From Dugong dugon (taxonomy: Eukaryota > Chordata > Mammalia > Sirenia > Dugongidae): 64,000 bases of DNA. Both the position numbers and the translations under genes were made by a program. The stretch is from the NCBI GenBank assembly GCA_030035585.1, contig CM057482.1:16665001-16729000 (forward strand). The letters run 5' to 3'. Shown piece after piece: positions 44,590-56,961 of this stretch. Every line of letters begins with the position of its first letter. Positions within the stretch are counted from its first letter, which is position 1. Below the pieces are notes generated by a model that saw nothing but the letters and a program-made list of their open reading frames with translations, was not told the origin of the DNA and did no database searches.

Positions 44590-45515
44590 AGCAGCAAAAA
44601 CAAACAAACAAAAACTCAACAGACAAAGATCCCTGTGCTCATGGAGCTTACATTCTAGTTGGGGGACAGATAATAAACAAGACAAACAAGTTTACTCTAT
44701 AGCATGTTAGATGGTAGTAAGTGCTAAGGAGAGAAAGATAGGAAGGGGATAAAAATACGTCAAAGTGGCTGAAGTCTTAGATGGAGTCACCAAGAAGTGG
44801 CATTTGAGTAAAGACCCAAAGAAATGAGTGAGCAAGCCTTGAGGACATTTAGGGGCAAAGCAATCCTGACAGAGGGAATAGCAAGTGCAAAGTCCCTGGG
44901 GTGAGAGTGTGCCTGGTCAGTTTGAGAACCAGCAAGGAGCCCATGTGGCTGGAGCAGAGTGAATAAGGGACTAAGCAGGAAGAAAAGAAAAGAGAGTTAA
45001 CAAGTGCGAGACTATGTGGGGCCTTGAAGGCTATCATAAAGACTCTGGTTTCTCCTCTATGCAGGATTGGAAGCCTTTGGGAGGCTTTGAGCAGAGAACA
45101 ACATTATCTGACTTTCACTTTAACAAATGTCCGTCTTATTTCTGTGTTGACAATTAATGGCCTGCAGGAGGCAAAGACATAGCAGGGAGATGAAGTGGGA
45201 AGAAGCTAGTGCAAATGATCAGGTGAGAGATGATGGTGACTTGGACCAGGTAGGGGCAGTGGCGGTGGTAAGAAACGTCAGTTCTCAATGTATTTGGAAA
45301 GTTGAGCCAACAGAACTGCCGCAAGGTCAAGGTTGGATGTGGGGTGCGGGAGAGAGAAGCCAAAGACGACCTCAAAGTTTGAGCCTAGGAACTGGAAGAA
45401 CAGTTCCCTTTTATACGATGGGGAAGATGAAGAGATGAGCCCGTTTAGGGAGAAAAATGAGGGCCTCAGTTTTTGACCAGTTAAGCTTGAGACAGATATG
45501 TAGGAGGGACACTAG
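44590..45515 (+). mobile_element. Ancient mammalian repeat, second copy (class not determined)
   Basis: tgtgctcatggagcttacat, gtgcaaagtccctggggtga, cccatgtggctggagcagag, ctatgtggggccttgaaggc, gagagatgatggtgacttgg and agttaagcttgagacagata follow in the order of the family seen at 6416-7715. There is no coding potential. Confidence 0.6.
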
Positions 45516-48500
45516 AGAGTGTTCCATGAAGGCCATGGAGGTCAAGGACGGAAAGAATGTGTCAAAAAACACAGAATGCTCAGGGAAATGAGCATAGTGA
45601 GAAGATCATTGGATCTGGCAAATAAAATGGCCACGAGATCACAAAAGACGTACACGGTGTGCTTTGTTTATTTTCACGCAGCCCCGCGCTCCTCTTCATC
45701 ATGTTTGGGGTTATTTGGCCTTTTTCTTCTCCTCCTAGTCCTCTTCTCAACCCCTTTCACAACCGTGCTGGCCTCAAAGCCTGTTTAATTTAGTGGTCAC
45801 TCCAGGGATCTCCTGGAAACTGGTGGGAGGATGCCCTGTCCCCCTTACGGTATTTTGTGTTCATTTTTATGGGGCACTTATTTTTTCTGCTAAAAGTATC
45901 CTGTGCCTTTCTCAGGGCAGGGGAGGGGGATGTGGAATCGGAAAAATGATTTCAACATCTCACTTGCAAATATGCTCAGTGGAACCTGAGTCCTTACCTT
46001 CTGTGGGTCTGAGCACTCACTTTCCATGCCCATTTCTGGATGTCCTCGCTAACATATTCCAGCCCAGGCCCTTCCTGTTTGAATGAAAGGAAAGCAGTGC
46101 AGTCCCACCCACTCCTCTTAGAAAGTCCCTCTGGACTGCCTGGCCAGTTTCCATTCCAGAAGGATGGCGCGAAACTGAGTTCGTGGAGCATAGAAAGTCC
46201 GAACATCTGTTTCTACGGGTCTACATGATGTCATTTGTCCTGAAGCATCCCCAAGCCCACACAGACAGCTCAGATTCTAAATTTGGAATTAAAAAAAAAA
46301 AAAAAAAAAAAACAAGAAGGGGAATTTCTACTGGGGTAATGTTCTGGATGTGGAGGAGCACCCAAATCTGGCTCCCGTGAATGGACTGATTGAGTGAGGT
46401 TTGCACAAGAGGGTTAATCTCCCCTCACTGCTTCCCTGAACTCTTTCTTTTGCAAAAAATGAAAAGAAAAATAAACTGAGCAAAGTCATTACTGTGTGAA
46501 ATGGAGCCAGGGATTAGGACTTCCGTGGGCCTGACAGCAATTGAGTCATTAGTGTTGCATAGATTCAAGGTTGACTTCGAGGTGGTTGAGTTCATATATC
46601 ACAGGATAGCTGAGAAATTGCCTAAACAAATTTTCACTTTGACCCAGCTTGAGCTGGGGTAACAGCTTGCTTCAGAAAGACAAAAATAAGTAAATAATAT
46701 CCCAACTGTAGAAGGAGGTAGGATGGAGAGTGGTCTTCTCCCCGTATGTGTTTTCCTTTTGCTGATTTTGCTTTCTATCCTTTCACTGTAATAAATCTTA
46801 GCCATGAGTAGAACTATATGCTGAGTCCTGAGAGTCCTTCCAGCAGATCTCTGAACCTGAGAGTGGTCTCGTGGACCCCCAAAACAACACCAAACGATGT
46901 ATGCTGTAGGGCTGGGTTCTAAAATGAATGGCCAGGTTCCTCTTCACTAGAGAATTTCTGGAAACTCTTAACCAGGTGGAGTTAAAGAGTGTATTTTGTC
47001 TCACCCAGGTTTTATTGACCCTGCTCTTAGCGGTCCCTACTGTTCCTGTCCCATGCTCTCTCTGCACAGAATACTTGCTTCCTTGTACCAGGACCTTCAG
47101 TCCTGTGTGCACAGCATTCTCAATCTCGACTTACCTGTCATGAAGCAGAGGTAGGTCAGAGACAAAGGAAGATTGTCTGCATCGATGAGTGGGTGATGCT
47201 GGGAACCTCTTAGGTGTTTGCAATTCACCTCTGTGAGCCAGCAGGATGGTGGCTGTGCTGAGCTGGCCCAAAGTTATAGTTCAAGACAGACTCCCTGGGC
47301 AGGGCATGGATAGACTCTTCCAAAGTGTGCTTTCCTAACTGAGGTTTTGCCAGATTCCAAGATGAACAACTTCCACTTGGATTCTTCACATTCTTTCTTT
47401 AGATATCAATTAATTAGTATCTTAACAATCAATTAAGCTATGAAGAGTCTTGTTCTGGACTGTAAGCCTTGGTTTCTGTAAGGTGGCTATGTCTGTCCAT
47501 AACCTGATGGGTTGGTTTTTCTCTCAGTGAGCGATTTGATTCAAGTTCTCCAGACACTCCTCACTCACAGCCCCTTCCCTCAACTGCAATTATCACCTTG
47601 TAAGCAGAATTGCTTAGGAACGTGGTGTCCTTTCTGGACCATCCCGTAAAGAAAAGCAAGTCTTTATGTGTATTGTCCAGGATCCATGTACCCAACTCTA
47701 GGTTCCCAGGTAGCCAGGCAGTTTCTGAGGGACAAGGAAAGGGGCAAGTGTATGAAACCTCAGGGGCTTTGAGAACAAAATCTTGCTGTCCCACTAAGCA
47801 ATGGAATAGAGCCAAGGGACCATTCCTAATTGTTGAACAGTGTGGACCTTCATGGGTTGTTACAGGTGTGTTGTAGGTGGCTTCAGGTCCTAACTAGGAA
47901 ATCGTTCAGCATGTCCTTCTGGCTCTGCGTGATTGGTAAGCTGAGAGTAAGACTCTTGGGTAGTCTTCCAACATCACCGGCTTAGAAGGAAAAGAGAAAA
48001 ATCCCACAATTACCACCGCAGGAGGTACTAGATGACTAAGGGGAAAAGACTAGAACTCCATATCTGGGGTGCAATCTCCTAGGTTCAGTCAGAAGACTTT
48101 AAGGGGACTTGATGAGAAGAGGGTCTCCCTTTACATCTAGGGAGTCGGCTCTCCATCTCTAAGTCTGTGAGCAGTGGGACCTATCGATATTGGCTGAGTA
48201 CCTGATATGAGTGATCAGGGAAAAGAGATATTGACTAAGACACAATCTACTCTTTCAGGCAAGTTTGCAATATAACATGGTAAGATCTATAAGGGGGACT
48301 AAAAGGATGCCTTATTACTGAACAGAGGCTAAGGCAATGAACCAACTCTAGTTCTCCATGTTGGAGAGTTCCATTCTCACACATTTCCCATCTGCAGACA
48401 GATTTGCTAAGAAGACTTCCAATATTACTGTGGAGGCTGTATTCATTTCCCAGAATAATAGCTTTTGAGAAGATATTCAACAAATGAATTTTAGTTTCTC

Positions 48501-48667
48501 AAAGTTCAAGTCAATTCAAAATTTATTGAAGGCCTACAAAGATGGAACAGAATGTGGTCTCTGACCTCATAGCCCCTGCTTTTACTCACCTGGGATTGGC
48601 TGGGAACACCAAATCACTGCATAGCAGGCAACACAAATTCTTCCACCCCAGCTAAGGCATTTAATAG
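45516..48667. other. No gene or repeat recognised
   Basis: About 3 kb of unique-looking DNA with an A-run at 46290-46311. No open frame with a recognisable product. Unidentified single exons cannot be excluded. Confidence 0.45.
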
Positions 48668-48823
48668 GCTCTTAAAGTGGTTAAGAACTTAGCTGCTAAT
48701 CAAAAGGTCGGCAGTTGGGATCCACCAGCCACTCCTTGGAAACCCTGTGGGGCAGCTGTACTCTGTCCTATGAGGTCACTATGAGTCATAATCAACTGAA
48801 CAGCAATGTGTTTTTGGTTTTGG
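48668..48823 (+). mobile_element. AfroSINE (short form), plus strand
   Basis: aaagtggttaagaacttagc, ctccttggaaaccctgtggg, ctgtcctatgaggtcactat and the tttttggttttgg tail. The first bases of the head are lost. Confidence 0.9.
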
Positions 48824-49798
48824 TAAGGTGAATTTTGGAAAATTTTCTAGAGAAAAGGAGCAGTTCCCCTAAGCATCCAGGAATGTTCCATGCAGGTATA
48901 TTTCTATCTTCTGCTTTCCCTCCCCCGACCCCCATTATGAAGATGACCTGCCCCGGCCTGTGTCTAGAGCAACTCCACCTCCTGTGCACAGGGTCCTATC
49001 CCCTCTTTCTTATTAAAGCACTTTGCGTCTTCCTCTTACATCACAAATTTTTCCATTTTAGTGGCTCATCTCATTGGCATACCCACATGTTGTAACATCC
49101 CCTACTCTATTAAGTAAATAAATAATCTCTCCTCGACCTCCAATTCCCCCTTCATCTGTTGCTTTATTTTGCCCTCTTTATAGCAAAACTCCTCAAAATA
49201 GCTGTTGTTACCATCTCTACTTCCTCTCTTCCTGTTCTTTCTTTGACCCATATCAGTCAGGCTTTAGTCTCCACAATCATACTGAAACCATAATTCTCAA
49301 GGTCACCAACAACTTTCATCTTGCTAAATTCACTGATCAGTTCTTGTCTTTGTAGACGAATGGCTCCTGGATATTGTCCTGTTCAGCAGGTGGTGAAGTT
49401 TTAAGAGAGGGAGTCTGTCTTGGGTCAGGTTTCTGTTGTCCATGAGGTCTTCATGAATCAGAGTCAATGACGGCTATCTACCTGTCTATCTGCCCATCCA
49501 TCCATCCACCCATCTATCTGTTTATGAAGACCTTACATTTCAGTGAGCTAGGAGGCACAGCTTCTTCTGCCCCATAGGGTCTTTGTTCATTTTTATTTGT
49601 TTGGAGGTTCTGAGCCCTCCATCATTATTTTATTTAAAGTTCTCTATCGCTCTGAGATAGATGCCAGCTAGGTAGAGTCAGCTCCACTTTACACATGTGA
49701 AAATCAAGCACCTGACCACTTACAGGTACTCCAGGTCTACTGCCACTCACCCGCGGGGGTTTGTGGTAAGGATTAAATAAGCCCTTCTCTGTAACATA
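48824..49798. other. No gene recognised; (CATC/TATC)n near 49471-49525
   Basis: A short interrupted tetranucleotide repeat (catccatccatccacccatc) lies at 49471-49525. Nothing else is supportable. Confidence 0.5.
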
Positions 49799-50006
49799 GA
49801 GTCCCTGGGTGACGTAAATGGTTAATGCATTCGACTGCTAGAACTTTATTTGGAGATTCAAGTCCACGCAGAGATGCCTCAGAAGAATGGCCTGGTGATC
49901 TACTTTGAAAAATCAGCCATTGAAAACCCTATGGAGCACAGTTCTACTCTGATACACATGGCGTCGCCATGAATCAGTCTACTTCACAGCAACTGTTTTT
50001 TTTCTC
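49799..50006 (+). mobile_element. AfroSINE (long form), plus strand
   Basis: gagtccctgggtgacgtaaa, gaatggcctggtgatctact, tcagccattgaaaaccctat, ggagcacagttctactctga and cgtcgccatgaatcagtcta. Confidence 0.95.
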
Positions 50007-51101
50007 TTTGTAACATGCCTCACAGAGTTCCTGGCACTTAGTGAGTGTTCAACACACATTAGGTCTCTTTTCTCTTATAGCTTTTATTATTCCAATAAAC
50101 AGCCTTAAAATTGTTTCATCAATTTGGTACGTGTTTTGTAATAAAAAAGATAGGTGAACACCAAGCAGTTCTATGTGCACATGGTTGAGACATTTCCCAC
50201 GACAGTCCTTTCCCCCTCACTTCCCAGGCATGGTTTGTGAATCAGCCCCAGTGAGGACTCTGTGCAAGTGTCCATCTCCTGGGCTGCCATGTCTGCGCCC
50301 ACTGACCTCAGCTTCTGACCCATCTCTCTTTACACCCTGGGACACTGCAACCCTCAGGCACCCAAGCTCCTCAGGCTCCCAAAGAAGGCAGGAACCACAG
50401 TTCTCAAAGGGCTGGGGCTAGAGATGAACAGGCTTGAGTAAGAGCCCCAAAGACAGGGGGAAATAAGGGCTTGCTCTCTGATCCAGAGTCAAGCACGTCT
50501 TTGTGTCCAGCATGTGCTGCTGGGCTCTGCTGCCCAGGAAGTTGCTCTCTTTATTGCTCGCGCCCTGGTGAGGTGTCAGCTACCTGCTTTCTGGGCACAG
50601 TGGAGTGTGCACCATGCCCGTTCATGTTGTGTTACCCATGACTCCTTCCTTTGCTATTCCGTAATAAGGCTGATCTGCCATAGCAACGCCCACAGCCAGT
50701 GGCATTCAGCAAAGTGTTCCTTCTTCGCTGCACAATATTACCTTAAAGAAACACACACCTGCAAACTGAATTTCTGGAACGATTCCTGGATGATTTCCAG
50801 AGGAACCCTGGCAACAAGTGCAAATACCCTTTTATTTACCAATGTGGGACCAAATATTTCCTATCTTTTTTCAGTTTGGAGCTGGGTTCAATAAATACTC
50901 AGGTGGCACTATTCTGGGTGGCAGGGGTGGATGATGGGGATGAGGCTACATCAATACCTGTTAGTCTGTGCCATTTCCACCAGCACAGAGAGGTTTTGTT
51001 TTAATATCCAAGAGGAAATTAAGGACAGGAACTAAGGGGAAAAAAAACGCAGAGATGAAAATTTGGGGGTTATCTTTAAAGAGAAGGAATGTGAAGTTAC
51101 A
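50007..51101. other. No gene or repeat recognised
   Basis: A 126-codon plus-strand open frame at 50514-50894 has no recognised domain and no supporting signal. Confidence 0.4.
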
Positions 51102-51163
51102 ACCAAAAAAACCAAACTTGTTGCCAACAAGTTGATTCTGACTCATAGCCACCATCTGTGACA
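51102..51163 (-). mobile_element. AfroSINE 3' fragment, minus strand
   Basis: aaccaaacttgttgccaaca and agttgattctgactcatagc are the SINE 3' end; the rest is absent. Confidence 0.75.
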
Positions 51164-51589
51164 AGAGAGAGAGAAAGTGAAAGACTGGAAGAGACAGGGC
51201 CTTAGGTAGGGAAGTGATATAATTTGTTGACCAAACAGGAACACCTTTGAGAGTGAAAGGGAACACCATTAATAATGATGCTGGGACATCAGCTATAAAC
51301 CAGGATTGTCCTGAGCACACAAAGACATATGGTCACCAAACCTTAGGGTCACCTCTGTTGAAGGGGCTGGTAATGATTTGCCTGACCTTTGCCACGTGGC
51401 TACATGGTGGTAGGAAGCAATGAAGAGGTGACACCTTTTGTTAGGGTCTTCACTGAGGAAGCCATCGTGAAATCATGCTACTTGTCTTCCTTTGGCTGGC
51501 AAAGGCCTCTCTCCCTTCTCCCAGCTTCAGGTTCCCCCAGGAGGACAGGAGAGGTGTGGTAAGGATACCACTGATGACTTCATGTGCTT
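51164..51589. other. Nothing recognised
   Basis: Unidentified DNA between a SINE 3' fragment and a SINE 5' fragment of the same orientation. It may be an insertion that split one SINE. Confidence 0.3.
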
Positions 51590-51723
51590 CAGGGTTTTCA
51601 ATGACTGATTTTTTGGAAGTAGATCAACAGGTCTTTCTTCTAAGGCAGCTCTGGGTGGACTCAAACTTCCAACTTTTCAGTTAGCAATCAAATGTGTTAA
51701 CCTTCTGCACCACCCAGGAACTC
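51590..51723 (-). mobile_element. AfroSINE fragment (head side), minus strand
   Basis: gggttttcaatgactgattt, tttggaagtagatcaacagg, tctgggtggactcaaacttc and a head ending caccacccaggaactc. The 3' portion is missing here; 51102-51163 could be it. Confidence 0.85.
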
Positions 51724-51888
51724 CGTGGCGATAACAGGACATGAATGCGCATCTGCTCTCTAAAGGTCTCAGGAGAACCGTAACTGCTAGAAAATTGATA
51801 CAATTGTCAAAAGAATGAAATCAGCTACATAAATTGTTTAACTAAAGCCACAATTTTCTGATAAAAGTAAAAAATTTTTTCATATAAT

Positions 51889-52069
51889 GTTGTTGTTAGG
51901 TGCCATTGAGGTGATTTCGACTCACAGAGTAGAAATGCCCTGTAAGTTTTCTAGGCTACTGTCTTTACAGATCGCCAGGTCTTTCTCCCTTGGAGCCACT
52001 GGGTGGGTTCGAAATCCCAACTTTTCAGTTAGTAGCCGAGCGCTTAACCATTGTGCCACCAGGGCTCCT
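51889..52069 (-). mobile_element. AfroSINE, minus strand
   Basis: Tail tgttgttaggtgccattgag, body gatcgccaggtctttctccc, head agccgagcgcttaaccattg and end accagggctcct. Confidence 0.9.
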
Positions 52070-52254
52070 TTCATATGATATTAAAGCTAACCATTACTAT
52101 ATTCACATATTCATATAATCCACCCCCCGCCCCAACAATTTAATGACAATTTGTATGTATCCCTACTTTTTTTTTTTTTTTCCAAAACCAATCCCTCTAT
52201 CCTATGCCCTCTTGCCTCTTTGGGACCTTGATCCATATATATATATATATATTT

Positions 52255-52690
52255 TTAATTGTACTTCAGGTGAAGGCTTAAAGAACAAATAGTTTCTCAT
52301 GAAACAGTATAGTACACATATTGTTTTATGACATTGGTTAACAACCCCACAACATGTCAACCCTCTAACTTCTCAACATTTTTTTTTTGGTGAAAATACA
52401 CATAGCCGAGGATACACCATTTCAAAAATGTCTACATGCACAGTTCAGTGACATTGACTACGCTCTTCCAATTGTGCTGCTATTCTCACTTAAGATGAAG
52501 GCTTACAGAGCAAGATAGTTTCTCATTTAACAGTTTCTACACATGTTGTCCTATGACAATGGTTAACAATCTCACAACACATCAACAATATCCTTGGTCA
52601 ACCTTGGGTTCCCTTTCACCAGCTTCCTTGTCCCCTTCTGCCTTCTGGCCCTTGTCACTGGACTACTGTGCCTCATTAGTCCCACTTTGT
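52255..52690 (-). repeat. Two related units in the 3' UTR of the minus-strand L1
   Basis: ttgacattggttaacaacccc-type text occurs at about 52330-52355 (truncated unit) and at about 52550-52580 (longer unit), with ttctcatgaaacagt / ttctcatttaacagt before each. These correspond to two of the three units in the full-length L1. Confidence 0.8.
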
Positions 52691-53416
52691 TTTACGGGGC
52701 TGTCCACTCCCAGGCTGAACAGTGAACCTTGGAGATAACTTCACCACTGAGCTAAAAGGGTGTCTGGGGGCCATTCTCTCGGGGTTTCTCCAGACTCCTT
52801 TAGGCTAGTAAATCTGATTGGTTTTTTTTTTTTTTTTTTTTGTGAGTTAGAATTATGCTCTACATCCTTCTCCACTCTGTCCAGAACCCTCTGTTGTGAT
52901 CCTGGTCAGAGCAGTCAGTGGTGGTAGCCGGGCACCATCTAGCTGTACTGGACTCAGTCTGGTGGAGGTCTTGGTAGCTGTGGACAATTAGTCCTTTGGA
53001 CTAACCTTTTCCTCGTATCCTGTTCTCTTCATTCTCCCTTGCTCCCGAAGGGATGAGACCAGTGGAGTATCTTAGATGGCTGCTCACAGGCTTTTAAGAC
53101 CCCAGACACTACTCACCAAGGTAGAATGTAGAGCACTGTCTTTATAAGCTGTGTTATGCCAAATGAGCTAGATGTTCCCTGAGACCATGGTCCCCACAGC
53201 ACTCCACCCAGCAATTCAGTCCCTCAGGGAGTTTGGATGTGTCTATGGGGCTTCCATGACCTTTCCTTGTACAAGTTGTGCTGGTTTCCCCTGTATTGTG
53301 TACAGTCTCACCCTTCACCCAAGATACCACTTATTTAGTATTTCCCCCCCACCCCTCCCATCCCTGGTAACCAACAAAGATTGTTACGTTTTGTTTGTGA
53401 ACTTTTTCGTGGGTTT

Positions 53417-54208
53417 TTACAATAGAGGTCTCATACAATATTTGTCCTTTTGTGATTGACTTATTTCACTCAGCATAATGTCCTCCAGTTTCATCCATGT
53501 TATGAGATGCTTCACAGATTCATTGTTGTTCTTTCTCGTTGCATAGTACTCCATTGTGTGTATGTACCATAGTTTGTTTATCCATTCATTTGTTGATGGG
53601 CATCTAGGTTGTTTCCATCGTTTTGCTATTGTGAACAATGCTGCCATGAACATAGGTGTGCATATGTCTATTCGAGTGATGACTCTTATTTCTCTAGGAT
53701 ATAGTCCTAGGAGTGGGATTGCTGGGTCGAATTGTATGTCTATTTCTAGCTTTCTGAGGAAACGCCATAACATTTTCCAAAATGGTTGTATCATTTTGCA
53801 TTCCCACCAGCAGTGCATAAGTGTTCCAATCTCCCGGCAGCCCCTCCAACATTTGTTATTGCCAGTGTTTTTGATTCGTGCCAGTAATGCCGGGGTGAGA
53901 TGGTATCTCATTGTGGTTTTAATTTGCATTTCTCTAATGGCTAGTGATCGCCAGCATTTCCTCATGTGTCTGTTGGCCATTTGAATGTCTTCTTTGGTGA
54001 AGTGTCTGTTCATATCCTTTGCCCATTTTTTAGTAGGATTATTTGTCTTTTTGTTGTAGAGGTGTTGGATTTTCTTGTAGGTTATGGAGATTAGATCTTT
54101 GTCTGACTTGTACTGTCCAAAACTTTTTTCCCAGTCTGTAGGTTCTCTTTTTACTCTTTTGGTGAAGTCTTTTGAAGAGCATAGGTGTTTGATTTTTAGA
54201 AGAACCAA
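53417..54208 (-). pseudogene. L1 ORF2 C-terminal piece (minus-strand L1)
   Basis: 263 open codons colinear with the end of the intact ORF2: [20 protein letters not shown] near the start, the zinc-knuckle-like [30 protein letters not shown] and the same final residues CMRPLL. The natural stop is kept, but upstream frames are disrupted. Confidence 0.9.
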
Positions 54209-54571
54209 GTTATCTAGCTTATCTGTTGGGGTTTGTGTGTTGATGGTTATGGTTTGTATCCTGTTAATGCTGTGTATTAAGGCCCATAGTGTTGTTCCTA
54301 TTTTTTCTTCTATGAACGTTATAGTTTTAGGCTTTATATTCAGGTCTTTGATCCATTTTGAAGTAGTTTTTCTATACGGCGTGAGGTATGGGTCCTGTTT
54401 AATTTTTTTTCAGATGGATATCCAGTTTTGCCAACACCGTTTGTTAATAAGACTGTCTTTTCCCCATCTGATGGACTTTGGGCCCTTGTCGAAGATCAGG
54501 TGACCATAGGTGGATGGATTTACATCTGGGTTCTCAGTTCTGTTCCATTGGTCAATGTATCTGTCATTGTA

Positions 54572-54805
54572 CTAGTACCAGGATGTTTTGACTACTGTAG
54601 TTGTATAGTAGGTTCTGAAGTCAGGTAGTGTGAGTCCTCCAACTTTATTCTTCTTCTTCAGTAGTGCTTTACTTATTCGGGGCTTCTTCCCTTTCCATAT
54701 AAATTTAATGATTAGTTTTTCCATCTCTTTGAAGAATGTTGTTGGTATCTGGATCGGGATTGCATTGTATTTGTAAATTGCTTTGGGTAGAATTGTCATT
54801 TTCAC
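54572..54805 (-). pseudogene. L1 ORF2 middle piece (minus-strand L1)
   Basis: 77 open codons ([20 protein letters not shown] ... [20 protein letters not shown]) downstream of the reverse transcriptase. A stop or frame change separates it from the pieces on both sides. Confidence 0.85.
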
Positions 54806-54898
54806 AATGTTGAGTCTACCTATCCATGAGCATGGTATGTTTTCCCATTTATGTAGATCCCTTTGGGTTTCTTGCAGTAGTGTTTTGTAGTTTTCTTT

Positions 54899-56056
54899 CT
54901 ATAGGTCTCTTACATCCCTGGTTAGATTTATTCCTAAGTATTTTATCTTTTTAGGGGCTATTATAAATGGTATTGTTTTCCTGATTTCCTTTTCATCATT
55001 CTCCTTATTGGTGTATAGGAATCCAACTGATTTTTGAATGTTTATCTTGTATCCTGCTACTCTGCTGAATCTTTCTATTAGTTCCAGTAGATTTCTCGTG
55101 GAGTCTTTAGGGTTTTCTATGTATAGTATCATATCATCTGCAAACAGGGACAGTTTAACTTCTTGATTACCAATTTGGATGCCCTTTATTTCTTTTTCTT
55201 GCCTTATTGCTCTAGCTAGTACTTCCAGCACAATGTTAAATAGGATTGGTGATAAAGGGCATCCTTGTCTTGTTCCTGTTTTCAAGGGGAATGTTTTCAG
55301 CCTTTCTCCATTCAGAATGATGTTGGCCATTGGTTTTGCATAGATGCCCTTTATTATGTTGAGAAATTTCCCTTCTATACCTATTTTATTGGGAGTTTTT
55401 ATCAGGAATGGGTGTTGGACTTTGCCAAATGCCTTTTCTGTGTCAATTGAGATAATCATGTGATTCTTTTCTTTCCTTTTATTTATGTGGTGGATTACAT
55501 TGATTGATTTTCTAAACTTGAACCATCCTTGCATAGCTGGTATGAATCCTACTTGGTCGTGGTGTATTATTTTTTTGATATGATGCTGAATTCTATTGGC
55601 TAGAATTTTGTTCAGAATTTTTGCGTCTATATTCATGAGAGATATTGGTCTGTAATTTTCTTTTCTTGTGACATCTTTGCCTCGTTTTGGTATCAGCCTT
55701 ATGCTGGCTTCATAGAATGAATTTGGAAGTGTTCCTTCCTCTTCTATGCTCCGAAATAGCTTGAGTAGTACTGGTACAAGCTCTTCTGTAAATATTTTGT
55801 AGAATTCTCCAGTGAAGCCATCTGGGCCAGGGCTTTTTTTGGTTGGGAGTTTTTTTTTAATTACCTTTTCAATCTCTTCTCTTGTTATGGGAAAGTTCAG
55901 AGTTTCAACATCACTTTGTTGTAGTTTGGGTAGGCCGTGTGTTTCTAGAAATTTATCCATTTCCTCTAGGTTTTCAAATTTGTTGGAGTATAGTTTTTCA
56001 TAATATTCTGTTATAATCCTTTTTATTTCAGTTGGGTCTATTGTAATGTCCCCCAT
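54899..56056 (-). pseudogene. L1 ORF2 reverse transcriptase piece (minus-strand L1)
   Basis: 385 open codons from [20 protein letters not shown], equivalent to residue ~397 of the intact ORF2, through the whole reverse transcriptase with [14 protein letters not shown], to [11 protein letters not shown] where a stop occurs; the intact copy continues at this point (LYKENYK). AFGKVQHP replaces the AFDKVQHP of the intact copy. The endonuclease is absent upstream. Confidence 0.9.
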
Positions 56057-56211
56057 TTCATTTCCTATTTGGGTTATTTGCGTCCTCTCCTGTTTTTCTT
56101 TTGTCAGTCTGGCCAGTGGTTTGTCGATTTTGTTGATTCTTTCAAAGAACCAACTTTTGGTTTTGTTGATTCTTTCTATTGTTTTCTGTTCTCTATTTCA
56201 TTATTTCTGCA

Positions 56212-56856
56212 GAGGGGGCCAAGCGTGGGTGAAGAAGGGTAGGGAGTGGGAAAGCATATGTCACAAATTACCGGAGCTCTGCAGCCCCTCAGGAAGAAGC
56301 AAACATGGCACACGGGGCCAGGTATTTGAGCGGAAGGAGGGGGAGGTGGTGAGAGGTAAGGAAGAAATCAAAAGAACCGGAATAAAGCAACACCAGCAGC
56401 CAACAAATGGCACTCAGAGAGCCGGCCCATTTGGGTGTGTGTAATCCAAGCAGCTGGTGTTTCCCGGACAAGAGATTGTGGCTGCAGGAGGCAGAGGAGG
56501 TCGAGAGGGGATGAAGAAGGGTAGGGGGTGGGAAAGCATATATCGCAAATTACCGGTTGTTTTGTCTCCCACTGGAAGCTCCGTGCAGCTGCTTTCTCAT
56601 ACCCCCTGTTTGCTGGTCTCCGGTAGGACTCCAAGATGGCGGATCCACGCTGCATTAGCTGATAGGGGACCTCTGCATGAATCTCTCCTTGCTTTCTATT
56701 CTCTGTCAGTTTTCTCACTCCATTTGGTGCTTGGCTGAGTTCTTTATCTCTTCATTTGATGTTTTAGGGTTTCAGGATTGTTGTTTTCTCTGTTCGGCTC
56801 TTTGCTGTGGAGGGACAGCGTGGTGCTTCTGCCTAGAGCGCCATTTTGCCAGAAGT
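56212..56856 (-). promoter_or_regulatory. L1 5' UTR with a different tandem repeat
   Basis: The first ~240 bases (minus strand from 56856) match the 5' tip of the full-length L1, including the YY1-like site (cgccatttt at 56839-56847). Beyond that the sequence is unrelated to the 266-bp monomers. Here gaagaagggtaggg starts at 56231 and 56513, a period of 282 bp, with gtgggaaagcatat and aaattaccgg in both copies. This is a second 5' UTR type in the same genome. Confidence 0.8.
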
Positions 56857-56961
56857 CCTTGATCCATACTTTTATAAATCACCTCTTGACTTTGAGTCTC
56901 TCTTTCAACCTATAACTAGAAGAGTATAGATGTAATACCTTCCACTTTCTCTCCCTTTACA

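Larger units (their letters stand above)
52238..56856 (-). mobile_element. Young L1, minus strand, missing ORF1 and the endonuclease
   Basis: Flanked by exact ccttgatccata (52226-52237 and 56857-56868). On the minus strand it begins acttctggcaaaatggcgct, runs through a 5' UTR (about 56856-56212), then jumps directly into ORF2 at a point equal to residue ~344 of the intact copy, and continues to the end of the 3' UTR with an (AT)n tail (52238-52251). ORF1 and the whole endonuclease are absent. Sequence identity to the intact L1 is high by eye throughout ORF2 and the 3' UTR. ORF2 has a few stops or frame shifts, so it cannot move by itself. Confidence 0.93.

Noticed and set aside
45650-45790. 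Possible exon-like GC-richer block
   Set aside because: No consistent frame with splice sites at both ends.
50514-50894. 126-codon plus-strand open frame
   Set aside because: Unrecognisable low-information protein in DNA without conservation clues or repeat ORF homology.
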